From an uncultured Bacteroidales bacterium (GTDB taxonomy: Bacteria > Bacteroidota > Bacteroidia > Bacteroidales > Paludibacteraceae), in assembly GCA_902800215.1 (NCBI GenBank), contig CADCDS010000012.1:34808-98807 (forward strand): a stretch of 64,000 nt of DNA, written 5' to 3'. A program made the position numbers and the translations under genes. Positions 44,026 to 54,000 of this stretch are shown one piece after another. Below the pieces are notes generated by a model. The model searched no databases, was not told the origin of the DNA, and saw nothing but the letters and a program-made list of their open reading frames with translations. How positions within the stretch are numbered: the first letter of the stretch is position 1; every line of letters starts with the position of its first letter.

Positions 44026-46116
44026 TTAGTCCTCTTTTTTCTCTAAATCGTACCGAAAACCGATGTAGGCTTTCCATCCGGTGGTGGGTCCGCATACCAT
44101 GGATGCATCGAAGTCAGCACCCCAAGGATGAAAAGAATCCACAATGGACGGATCTTGCCGGAAATTGGTCATGTTCTCTGCGCCTACATAGATGCTGCAG
44201 GTACGGAAATACTTAGTGATCTGCGCCATGAGTTGCGGATACCAGGTGAAGGGTTGTTCAAACCCGTCCGGAACCCGGCTGACGCCGTTAAACTGCGCCG
44301 TGAGATCAAACTGCCATTTCTTGAGCGGCGTCTGGTAACTCGTCGTGATGATGCCTTTGAAACGGTTCGTGAGCGCTTTGGTGCGTAACCGGGCTATACC
44401 GTCGCTACCGATCGTGGTCTGTTTCACGTCCGTGTAGCGGAAAGCAGCGGTCCAGGTCCATCCTCTGAGCACCTCCATTGACGCTTCGATCTGCGCACTG
44501 TGCGCAAACGATTTCGCGCCCGGCAGATCGGTCTGGTTGTAGAAATAGACGGCATGTTTGTCCCTATCCAAATCGACGATCAGCGAGTTCAGGAAATGCG
44601 TGTAGTAATACTCCATGCTCAGTTGCAGTTCCCGCTTTCCCATCGGGATATAGAAAGTCGTTGAGAGACCGGCATTCACCGCTTTCTCTTGTTCTAACTC
44701 ATGCGTCATATGACTTATATCCGCAGGTGTGCCGTCAAAACGGTCGAAATACATCTGCCGATTGGAAGGCAGGATAAAGGCATTGTCCGAAAGCACGTAA
44801 GGAGTCCGGTACCCCATACCGACACTACCTCGGAGTGTCCACCATTCGAAAGGCGTATAACGGATATTCATTCGCGGCGTGAAGAAGAAACCATAATGCG
44901 GTGACCAATCCGCTCGCACACCGGCTACGAGACTCAGCATCTCGTCGTATTTGAGGTTATATTCGGCGAATAGACCCGGCACAACATCCAAATGGCTGAA
45001 ATCGGTACCACTGACATAGTTTTGTCTGGACGCATTATACACACCCAGCCAATCGTAATAAAGATCCATATTTACGGACAAACCGGCAGTCAGACGGTGG
45101 TCATTATCCACTTCACCGATACCTTCAAAATTGCCTTGCCACATGGCGTTGATGTATGCATTCCACTCATGTGCCCGTCTGTGACGCAAACCGTACAGGT
45201 TATCGAGGTTATGGTAACTGAGTGCAGCGATGACGGCGATAGACGAACCGCTCTCCGGATCATAGACGTAGCCGTTCTTGATATATCCGTCTATGCGCCA
45301 AGTGTTGAGGTTGATGCGGTAGGGATTAGCAATCGAATCGGCTAACTGACCACCGCGACGACGGTCATACAGACCTCTTACAAAAGCCTGGAAGGTATAA
45401 TCACCTTTACGCAGCACCCATCGGTTCGCCAGGTTGGCATTTTGAATTAACGGCATATCGACGAACGAGTCCTTGTTGCCATCCATCGGCATGAAACTGC
45501 CGCCGTAATGCGCCAGCACACCGGTGTATAACCGTTCGCCATTCGCCTTTAACCGTTCGCCGTTAATCTCCCAACCGCCCATCAGGTTCGCTTCCGCCAT
45601 CAGTTCGGAATTGAACATGAGGTTAATGGACAGCGGATTCTGGATCTGCGGTTTGAGTAACTCCACGTTGATCTGTCCCGAAGTGGCTTCGTATCCGTTG
45701 ACGACGGAGGACGTACCTTTACTCACCTGAATCGACTGCATCCACGGACCGGGGATATACTCCAGACCAAAGGTCTGCGCCAGGCCTCTGACGGCAGGAG
45801 TGTTCTCCTGAATCAACTGCACATACGTACCGCTCAGACCCAACAGACGGATCTGCTTGGCACCTGTCGCCGCATCGGCATACGCTACATCGACGGACGC
45901 ATTGGTTTCAAAAGCTTCGCTTAGGTTACAGCACGCCGCACGGCAGAGTTCATCGGAGTTGAGTTTCTCCGTGTCAAAGGCTTCGGTACGGCTCTTCACC
46001 TTCCCTTTCTTACGCTGCACAACGGTGACCTCCTCCAGTTGGAAGTCACTCGCCTCCTGCGCGTACGCAGGTGCGCATAAAATAATTATAAGGAATAGAT
46101 AGATGCTCCGTCTCAT
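44026..46116 (-). CDS. TonB-dependent outer-membrane receptor, probably for a metal or metal complex
   Basis: The 696-residue product has a signal peptide (MRRSIYLFLIIILCAPAYA), a TonB-box-like segment LEEVTVVQRKKGK, a plug with the Cys cluster ELCRAACCNLSEAFETNASV, KQIRLLGLSGTYVQLIQENT and NGYEATSGQINVELLKP, and a 22-strand-type barrel ending in a basic KKED tail. The N-terminal carboxypeptidase-like domain common in SusC proteins is absent, so it is not a SusC-type glycan importer. The ATGA overlap with a heavy-metal-domain gene upstream points to a metal, perhaps copper. A 7-bp array in the barrel adds INGERLKANGERLYTG. Confidence 0.88.
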   Translation of the reverse strand: MRRSIYLFLIIILCAPAYAQEASDFQLEEVTVVQRKKGKVKSRTEAFDTEKLNSDELCRAACCNLSEAFETNASVDVAYADAATGAKQIRLLGLSGTYVQLIQENTPAVRGLAQTFGLEYIPGPWMQSIQVSKGTSSVVNGYEATSGQINVELLKPQIQNPLSINLMFNSELMAEANLMGGWEINGERLKANGERLYTGVLAHYGGSFMPMDGNKDSFVDMPLIQNANLANRWVLRKGDYTFQAFVRGLYDRRRGGQLADSIANPYRINLNTWRIDGYIKNGYVYDPESGSSIAVIAALSYHNLDNLYGLRHRRAHEWNAYINAMWQGNFEGIGEVDNDHRLTAGLSVNMDLYYDWLGVYNASRQNYVSGTDFSHLDVVPGLFAEYNLKYDEMLSLVAGVRADWSPHYGFFFTPRMNIRYTPFEWWTLRGSVGMGYRTPYVLSDNAFILPSNRQMYFDRFDGTPADISHMTHELEQEKAVNAGLSTTFYIPMGKRELQLSMEYYYTHFLNSLIVDLDRDKHAVYFYNQTDLPGAKSFAHSAQIEASMEVLRGWTWTAAFRYTDVKQTTIGSDGIARLRTKALTNRFKGIITTSYQTPLKKWQFDLTAQFNGVSRVPDGFEQPFTWYPQLMAQITKYFRTCSIYVGAENMTNFRQDPSIVDSFHPWGADFDASMVCGPTTGWKAYIGFRYDLEKKED
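45527..45568 (-). repeat. 7-bp tandem array in a loop of the TonB receptor
   Basis: Plus-strand units TATAACC, GTTCGCC, ATTCGCC, TTTAACC, GTTCGCC and GTTAATC. It encodes two ANGER-type motifs. Confidence 0.8.
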
Positions 46117-46436
46117 GGTTGCTTCGTCTGCTGTTCATCTGTTTTCTGTTCACCGCTGTCCAGCACGGTAGCGGGTTTCTTGATGCGTTCAAAGGCCTTG
46201 AGCAGTGTCTCCAAGTCCGTCTTGGCGGCATCGAACGTGACGGTAACGGTCTTGCTTTTCAGATCGCAGATGATATCCTTCACGCCTTTCTCAAAGGCGA
46301 TATTCTTCATGATCTTATCGCAGCATCCCTGACAATGCAGGTCGCAGGAAAGCACCACCGTCTGCCGGTCCGCCTTAGCAGCATATATCCCGATAAACGG
46401 CATTAAAGCTACTATCAAAACAATGATTTTTTTCAT
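46113..46436 (-). CDS. Secreted heavy-metal-associated (HMA) domain protein
   Basis: The 107-residue product has a signal peptide (MKKIIVLIVALMPFIGIYAA) and one HMA/copper-chaperone fold. The metal loop reads LSCDLHCQGCCDKIMKNIAF, a CxxC (CQGC) preceded by His, and the fold continues with KGVKDIICDLKSKTVTVTFD. A polar Gln/Lys/Thr tail follows. The longer frame to 46496 overlaps the promoter and is excluded. It overlaps the TonB receptor by 4 bp. A role in passing a metal to or from the receptor in the periplasm is inference. Confidence 0.87.
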   Translation of the reverse strand: MKKIIVLIVALMPFIGIYAAKADRQTVVLSCDLHCQGCCDKIMKNIAFEKGVKDIICDLKSKTVTVTFDAAKTDLETLLKAFERIKKPATVLDSGEQKTDEQQTKQP

Positions 46437-46465
46437 AATTTTAGTCACAATATCAAAATCGGCTG

Positions 46466-46497
46466 CAAAATTACTGCTTTTAAAGCACATATGCAAT
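46466..46497 (-). promoter_or_regulatory. Promoter of the HMA/TonB receptor operon
   Basis: -33 ATTG (46494-46497) and -7 TAATTTTG (46466-46473), with a 20-bp gap. The spacer contains the palindrome TGCTTT-T-AAAGCA (46475-46487), a possible operator. The leader is about 23 nt. Confidence 0.8.
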
Positions 46498-46528
46498 ACC
46501 TAAAAATAGGGAAAATGCCAATAAACAC

Positions 46529-46558
46529 AAAAAAAACGCACCCGAGGTGCGTTTTTTC
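46529..46558 (-). terminator. Terminator of the OmpA-family gene
   Basis: The stem AAAAAACGCACC / GGTGCGTTTTTT has a 3-base loop, and a T-run follows on the minus strand. Confidence 0.9.
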
Positions 46559-46575
46559 TACTTTAGCCATTCGCG

Positions 46576-48006
46576 TTATTCAAACTGAATAACAGCGCGG
46601 CGGTTCTGGGCACGGCCTTCACGGGTGTTGTTGGGAGCGATGGGCTCGGTCTGACCCTTAGAAGCGCAACGTATTTGGTTAGCGTCTACACCTTGTTTAA
46701 CCATATAATCGCGGAGCGACTCTGCACGGCGGATACCGTAGAACTCGAGGTTCTGACGCGGGTCACCGAGGTTATCGGTATGACCGGTGATGACGATCTT
46801 GATGGACTTGTCGGCTTTCATCTTTTCGCACAGTTCGTCCACTACCGCTTTCTCTGCCTCCGGAATATTCAGTTTAGCACCTTCTACAGCGAAGTGAACG
46901 GAGATGGCTTCTACGCGCTGTTTGAAGGCCTTCTCTGCAGCGATACGCTCTGCTTCAGCTTTCTCAGCCGCTGCTTTCTCGGCTGCGATACGCTCCGCTT
47001 CTGCTTTTGCTGCAGCTGCTTTCTCTGCAGCGATACGCTCTTGTTCTGCTTTTTCTGCGGCGAGTCGTGCAGCCTCTGCTTCGGCTGCTGCCTGTTCAGC
47101 GGCGAGACGCTCTGCTTCTTGATCCACAGCCGGCTCTTTCTTCTTGTCGTTCCATCCAAGGTCAATAGCGATCTTGAGACCTGCGCGCAGCAGGTTCGCT
47201 TTGCCGGTCTCATTCGAATCGAAGGTGCCGCGGTAGTCGATCTGAGCGGAGTTGGTCGGATTAACCAAAACCATCTCTTCGGTCATAGACTTATCGAGCA
47301 GGTTGGTGAAACCGTAACCGGCATAGACACCGAAGTACATACCCCAGTTATCATTCAGCGCCACGCGTACGCCGAGGTCACCGATTACCGATCCGCCTAC
47401 CTTAGCGCGATTATTGATCTTGGCGTCCTGAGTGGTAGTATAAGTGCTAAAACCGTGCTCCGGCATATTCTCGATGTAGTAGTCACCTAAATCAGGGAAC
47501 ATACCCGCGGTCTTGTAGCTACCGCTCTTCGCGTAGTACTTACCATGGATCGGCAGGTCCAGACTCAGACCTACACCTCCGATAAGCGTAACGCGCTCAT
47601 TAAACGCTTTGCGGAAGAGAACCTCTACAGGAATGCTGAGCACACCTATGTTCTGACGCTCTTGGAAGTTATCAAAACTCGTGGTAAGCGTATAATCGAT
47701 ATACGGGTTAGAAGCGTGCTTAAGACCGGTCGTTACTTCGTTCCAGTTATAGGTTGTATACGCATTCGCCCAGGAGTAATTCAACCCTACCCCCAGACCG
47801 ACGGTCTTGTTAAAGAACCGTCCGTAGAAGAGGGCTGCATCAAAGCCGAAGCCTACTTGCTGCTGACCGTTAGCCGGCTTATACAGCATCGTATTAAGGC
47901 CGCCACCGAACGATACACCGAAATAGTTATCGTGCGCCGCTGTCTGCGCGCCGGCACTAAGGGCCAGCGTCGCAGCAGCGATGATTGAAAATAATCTTTT
48001 ATTCAT
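46576..48006 (-). CDS. OmpA-family protein with N-terminal barrel and Ala-rich coiled coil
   Basis: The 476-residue product has a signal peptide (MNKRLFSIIAAATLALSAGA), a beta-barrel of about residues 25-285 (FGVSFGGGLNTMLYKPANG, VALNDNWGMYFGVYAGYGF), a 70-residue Ala/Glu/Lys/Arg coiled coil with repeats like AAEKAEAERIAAEKA, and an OmpA C-terminal domain (residues about 365-476) with VITGHTDNLGDPRQNLEFYG and GRAQNRRAVIQFE. OmpA domains hold the outer membrane to peptidoglycan. The coiled coil probably spans the periplasm. It follows the giant surface protein gene by 47 bp, which are mostly an 8-bp array. Confidence 0.93.
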   Translation of the reverse strand: MNKRLFSIIAAATLALSAGAQTAAHDNYFGVSFGGGLNTMLYKPANGQQQVGFGFDAALFYGRFFNKTVGLGVGLNYSWANAYTTYNWNEVTTGLKHASNPYIDYTLTTSFDNFQERQNIGVLSIPVEVLFRKAFNERVTLIGGVGLSLDLPIHGKYYAKSGSYKTAGMFPDLGDYYIENMPEHGFSTYTTTQDAKINNRAKVGGSVIGDLGVRVALNDNWGMYFGVYAGYGFTNLLDKSMTEEMVLVNPTNSAQIDYRGTFDSNETGKANLLRAGLKIAIDLGWNDKKKEPAVDQEAERLAAEQAAAEAEAARLAAEKAEQERIAAEKAAAAKAEAERIAAEKAAAEKAEAERIAAEKAFKQRVEAISVHFAVEGAKLNIPEAEKAVVDELCEKMKADKSIKIVITGHTDNLGDPRQNLEFYGIRRAESLRDYMVKQGVDANQIRCASKGQTEPIAPNNTREGRAQNRRAVIQFE

Positions 48007-48023
48007 AATGCTTGTGATTTTTT

Positions 48024-48051
48024 CGTTATTACGTTATTACGTCATTACGAA
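48024..48051 (-). repeat. 8-bp tandem array between the giant surface gene and the OmpA gene
   Basis: Plus-strand units CGTTATTA, CGTTATTA, CGTCATTA and CGAA. The words are close to those at 37680-37708. Confidence 0.85.
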
Positions 48052-48053
48052 GG

Positions 48054-51000
48054 TCATTTCTTCATTACCTTAACTACGATACCGTCAACCGAGATCATGT
48101 AGTTACCTTGCGGATAAGCGCTCATCTCGACGTTGGTCTCGTTGCCCTCGAAGGTCGTGTTCATTACTTCGGCGCCCATGAGGTTGACGATACGGATGTT
48201 ATGGATCCATTCGATCGAGTTCTCGATGGTAACAGTCGTGCTGTTTACAACCGGGTTCGGGTAAGCACGAACGACCGGAGCCTCTGCTTGCTGACCTGCG
48301 CCATAGAGGGTCTCCATGTCGGTCTGACCGCAAGTGTAGGTAGGCTCACCGTTCATCTTCGCAGAAACGAAGTACTCACCGGTCAGTTTACCATCCACGT
48401 GGTAGTAATAACCGTTTGCGCCCTCGATCGGTTGCCACAGCTCGGTGCTGTTCGCACGCCAGTACCATTGGATATCGGTCAGGCAGTGGCAGGTATCAAC
48501 GAGTGCGATCACGTTGTCGAAGAGCGGACGCACGTAGGTCTCCGGCAGGTTGACATGGAACGTCACGTTGAACTGACGGCTCTCGAGCCAGTCGAAGCGG
48601 CTGTCACGGAAGTAAACGGTCATCGTGTAGTCACCCGTCGGCAGATCTACCGGAATCTCAATATCGATCGTTCCGTCCTTGCCGGTAATCACGAGGTTCG
48701 TCCAATCGACGTCTGTGAAGCGGCTGTCTTCGAAGTCAATCTTGTATTGATCCGGGTTACCGCTCTCCAGATGGTACTTGAGGCTGTAGCCGCTACCGTC
48801 GCAATAACCGTACGCATAGATCTCGATACCCTCATTGACCTTTGCCTCCTCATCTTCCGGTTTTTCTTCGTTGTCCGGGATGAACGGCTCGATGATGACA
48901 CCTTCGGTGGTGAAGATATCGGAGGTCGGATCGAGGTTGTAGTTATTGAGCAGAGCGGCATCACCGGTCAGTTCGTAGAAGAGGGTGATCGTCAGATTCT
49001 CAGCTACGTCTGCACTGCTGAAGGCAGCGGTGGTGACGTGTGCAATCGGATCGTTGAGCTTGATGCCGTTGAGTACACCTTGCTCGAGTACTACTGCGTT
49101 AGCGTGTCCGTCCGCGAACTTAGCAATCTGAGCCTCTGCGCCGGATACATAGACGTGTGCTTTGTTGACCGTCAGTGTACCATCGACGAAGGTGATTGCA
49201 TAGTCGTATGCATCCACATCCTTCGGCGTGATAGCGTAGGTACCGATCGGGCTGCCCGGTGCATATACGCAGTCATAAGCCTGTGTACCGAGGATCACGC
49301 TCTCGTCATCATTACCGAACCATCCGTTGTACGAAACGGTGAATGCAGGAGCTACGTCGCCGTAGATCATCGCTGTGTCATTCGCGGTGATGGTGAGCGG
49401 AGCTTTGTTGATCGTGAAGTCAACAGTCAGCGTATCGATATAGTTACCGATGAACGCTACGATAGCCGTGTAGTCACCTACATGCGTCGGAGCGGTTTCG
49501 GACTCTGCATACGGAGTTTGGTCAGCCGCTACACCCGTGAAGGTCAGTACATAGTCTTGCGCTTCTGTCAGCACAAGAGTGGTATCCTTCACTTGGATAG
49601 TCGGACGGTTAGCCTCTGCATCGTAAACGAGTTTCTCGTTATCAGCCTGTTTAGCCGCGATGTCTGCGCTCTTAGCGGACTTGCGGTTAACAGTCAGCGT
49701 ACCGTTGACGAAGGTGATGGCATAGTCGTGTGCATCCACACCGCTCGGGATGATGATGTAGTCACCGATCTGGTTGCCGCGTACGTACTCACATGCGTAA
49801 GCTTGGCTTCCGGTCAGTACGGTAGCGGTGTCGTTACCTTGCCATCCTTCGTACGAAACAGTGAACTCAGGAGCGAACTCACCGAAGGTCACTTCTTTGT
49901 CATCAGCCGTGATGGTGAGCGGAGCTTTGTTGATCGTGAAGTCAACAGTCAGCGTATCGGTATAGTTACCGATGAATGCTACGATAGCCGTGTACTCGCC
50001 TACATGTGCAGGAGCCGTTGCGCTCTCCGCATATTCGGTATCACCGCGACCGATGAAGGTCAGTTTGTAATCCGTATCCTCGACGAGCGTCTTGGTCGTA
50101 TCCTTCGCTTGGATAGTCGGTTTGTTAGCCGCAGCATCGTAAACGAGCATTTCGTTATCAGCCTGTTTAGCCGTGATGTCATCGCTCTTAGCGGACTTGC
50201 TGTTAACAGTCAGCTTACCATTGACGAATTCGATCGTGTAGTTATTCGCATCTACACCACTCGGGGTGATCACATATTCGCCAACCGGATTACCCTTCAC
50301 GTACTCGCATGCATAAGCGATTTGACCGGTCAGTACTGTAGCATCGTCGTCGCCTTGCCATCCGGCGTAGGTAACGGTGAACTCAGGAGCGAGGTCGCCA
50401 TAGATGATGCTCTTGTCATCTGCCGTAGCAGTGAGCGGAGCCTTGGCGATCGTTACAGCTATCGGATCAACAGCCGTCGAATCGAGGTGGTTGAGGTCAC
50501 CCTGTACGCGGTAATAAACATTGTATGTTCCGGCAGCCATCGCCTGCAGCAGTTCAGCCTTCCAGCTATCCAACAGGGTCGGATCGAGACTGTACTCGAA
50601 GGTACCGTCTTGTGTCTGACCGGCTGCGATGAGGGTCTGGTTAGATGCGGTATAAACGAGCGTGTCGTAAGCCGTCGGAGCCACGTAGGTTACCGGCACT
50701 TTGGCGATAGTAGCCATCGTCGGTTCCGGAGCGATATAATCCGCATGTCCTTCGCGCACGAGTTTATAATAGATCGCATATACGCCCGCGATAGTAGCCT
50801 TCGGCAGTTCTGCGCTCCAGCTCTCCGACTCTTCCGGATAGAGACTATACTCAATATGACCTTCCTTAGCTTCACCGGCTTTAACCAGTTCTTGTGCCAA
50901 GCCGTTGTATGCGAGCGTGTCGAAGCCTTGCGGGTTGGCGGTGATGATCGGTGTATAAACAGCCTTAACACGGAGACCTTCTTCAAGGAAGTCGCCTGCT

Positions 51001-54000
51001 TTGACATCCCAGCGAACGAACTCGTAACCGTTGAAGTCCGGAGCCGGATCGGGGATATGGAGCAATGCTACTTTCTCATTCTTCAGTTCGCCGTCCTTAC
51101 CCATATAGCTTACGTTGTGCTCAATCTTCGCAACGAGGATAGCCCATGCTTCCTCTGCGTTGGTGAGTTTTGCTACTACTTCGTCATCTACCAGTTCTTT
51201 CGAAGCATCGCTCAGTGCGTCGTATTTCTCGCGAGCGGTCTCGATAGCAGCTTTGATAGCCGGGTCATAAACAATCTCAGCCGGTATTGCCTCGATTGCT
51301 GCGATAGCCTCCAGGGCTGCATATTTGGTGGCAGCGTCGTTCAGTTTCTGTACGTCAGCGGCATCGAGCGCACCCTTGGCAGCGTCGCTCAATTCGTTGA
51401 ATGCGTTGAGAGCTGCTTCGATAGCTGCGCCGCTTGTCGGATACTCAACCGGAGTCGGGATTGCATCAATCAGGTCTTTGACAGCCTGAGCCGAATCCAG
51501 CGGAGTAGCAGGTGGTACGCCCGGGTTCTTTTCTGCAAGAGCAGTCTCAGCGTCGAGCAGGGTCTGATAGTTGCTTACCAGCGCCTGTTGAGCTGCGTTC
51601 AGAGCGTCGTACGCGTCGCGCGCGTTCTTTATAGAATCGCGCGTAGCGAGCTTGAGCTCTACCGGCGTCGGGATGTTGTTAATCTTAGCGATTACCTCGT
51701 CAGCCTCGGCTTGGTTGAGAGCAGTCAGAGCTGCCTCAGCGTCGGTCAGTTTCTTGACGGTAGCTGCATCAAGGGCACCCTGAGTAGCGTCGCTCAGTGC
51801 ATCGTAAGCATCACGTGCTGCCTGAATAGCGTTCACGCAAGCATCATCGAGCGTTACCGGAACAGGGATTGCATCAATCAGGTCTTTCACTGCCTGCGCT
51901 TGATCCAGCGGAGTAGCACCTCCACCTTCAGTTACCAGACGGACCATGCAACCATACGCGCGATTGGTGCCGGTACAAGCGCTTTGAGACTGATTGTAGT
52001 AAATTGTGAATACACACGAAGTATCATTATTCAACGAGGTGGAACTGCTATATTTAGCATCATTTGCTATCAATGCATATACACCATTGCGAGCAGGGCC
52101 AGAAGGCAGGAACACCGCACCGGCGTTCTCCATAGCGGTCCAGTCGTCGCCGGAATAGACATTCGTTGTAAAGTTGTCCGGATCAGGGGTAAAGGCCGGG
52201 CCGCTCCAATCGTTCGGAAGGAAGATATAGCCGCTCTTGTCGTTTACGGTAGCCCTACCCTTGGTATTATTTTCAATCAGATAATTCCATTCATCTTTCG
52301 TGAGTGTACGCCAACCGGCACCCATGTTGGATCCCCAATCGACAAAATCTCCGATATAATCGACGGCCTTATAGCTATTATTGATACCATAGTAGGTAGC
52401 GGCCGTACTCCAACCGAACAGATCCACCGTACCATTCTCAGAAACGGTTCCGTTGCCGTTAATCTTGCTATTCGCTACGACAATACCAAGGTAATTCCAT
52501 TGGTTAGCAGCAAAGCCCCAAGTCCAATGTTCACCGTTATCTTCGGTCGTAGCCTGCAAGTTACCTTTCGCGAATGCGATTTGGTCACCGCCGGCATTAA
52601 TCGTGAACTTACCGTTCAGAGCATCGGCAGGCATTCCACCACCCGGGTTCAGTGCTGCAAGAGCAGCCTCAGCATCGAGCAGGGTCTGATAGTTGGTTAC
52701 CAATGCTTGCTGGTCAGCAGTGAGGGCATCGTATGCCGCGCGTGCGCTTTCAATAGAATCGCGCGTAGCGAGTTTGAGCGTAACCGGCTGCGGGATGTTG
52801 TTGATCTTAGCTTTCACCTCGTCTGCGCCGGCTTGGATCAATGCCGTGTAATCAGTGATAGCCTGATTCAGTTTCTGTACCGTAGCATCATCGAGTGCAC
52901 CCTTGGTAGCGTCGCTCAGCGCGTTGTAAGCGTCGCGTGCTGCCTGAACAGCGTTCACACAAGCGTCCTCCAAGGTTACAGGCATCGGAATAGCCTCAAT
53001 CAGGTCTTTCACAGCCTGTGCGGAATCCAGCGGAGTAGGACTTCCTGTATGTGCCGTTACCAGACGGACAGAGTGACCGGGGACGCGGTCGCCATAGTCC
53101 GGACTGAGGTCCGGAAGGAACCTGACTCGGTACGCAAACTTCTCATAATACGTCGTAGACGTCCAGTACATACCGTACTCACCGACATAGTTCACATTCG
53201 TGGTGAGGCGACTACCCGCTGCAGGCAAAAAGGCTACGCCATTAGCTTCGTATGCCGCCCAATCCTCGGCACTGATGATATTGTCGCTCCAATCACTGCG
53301 GTCCGCGTTGATAGCAGTTCCTTTATAGGAATCCGGTAGTACAATGATACCATGAATACCGGCAACCGTTGCACGTCCATACTTGCTGGCAGCATCGGTA
53401 CGAGTTTCAAACAGATAGTTCCATTCATCTCGCGTCAACGTACGCCAACCTTCAGCTATTGTCTCTCCCCAATCGATAAAATCTCCGGGATGCTTACCGC
53501 TAACATTGGAGTTGTTGATGCCGTAATAGGTTGCAGCAGTACTCCAACCGAAGAGATCAATGGTTCCGTTAGTAGATACAGTCTTATTTCCGGTGATGGC
53601 AGTATTGGCTACTGCATTGCCGACGTAATCATATTGGTGAGCAGCAAACGCCCAAGTCCAAGTTTCACCAAGGTTAGCAGTCGTAGCCTGCAAGTTACCC
53701 TTCGAGAAGGCAATCTTGTCGCCACCTGCGTTAATGGAGAACGCGCCAGTCAGGGCTCCTTCCGGCAGCGGAGCACCGCCACCCGGGTTCAGAGCTGCGA
53801 GGGCAGCCTCAGCGTCGGTCAGAACAGTATAGTTGCTTACCAGCAGTTTCTGCTCAGCGTTGAGTGCCTCGTACGCAGCGCGCGCGCTTTCAATAGAATC
53901 GCGCGTAGCGAGTTTCAGCTCTACCGGCGTCGGGATGGCATTGATCTTAGCAACCACCTTGTCTGCCTCGACTTGATAGAGAGCCGTCAGGGCTGCCTCA

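Noticed and set aside
43861-44046. Short plus-strand open frames in the gap before the TonB receptor gene
   Set aside because: They are low-complexity, cross the promoter and terminator elements, and have no coding signs.
45857-46102. Plus-strand 81-codon frame opposite the TonB receptor signal region
   Set aside because: It is a Ser/Ala-rich shadow of the receptor gene with no start context.
48108-53339. A plus-strand open frame of 1743 codons opposite the giant surface gene
   Set aside because: The product has no recognisable domain and a Cys/Arg/Ser-rich composition, and it mirrors the repeats of the real minus-strand gene. It is open because of the codon use of the sense strand.
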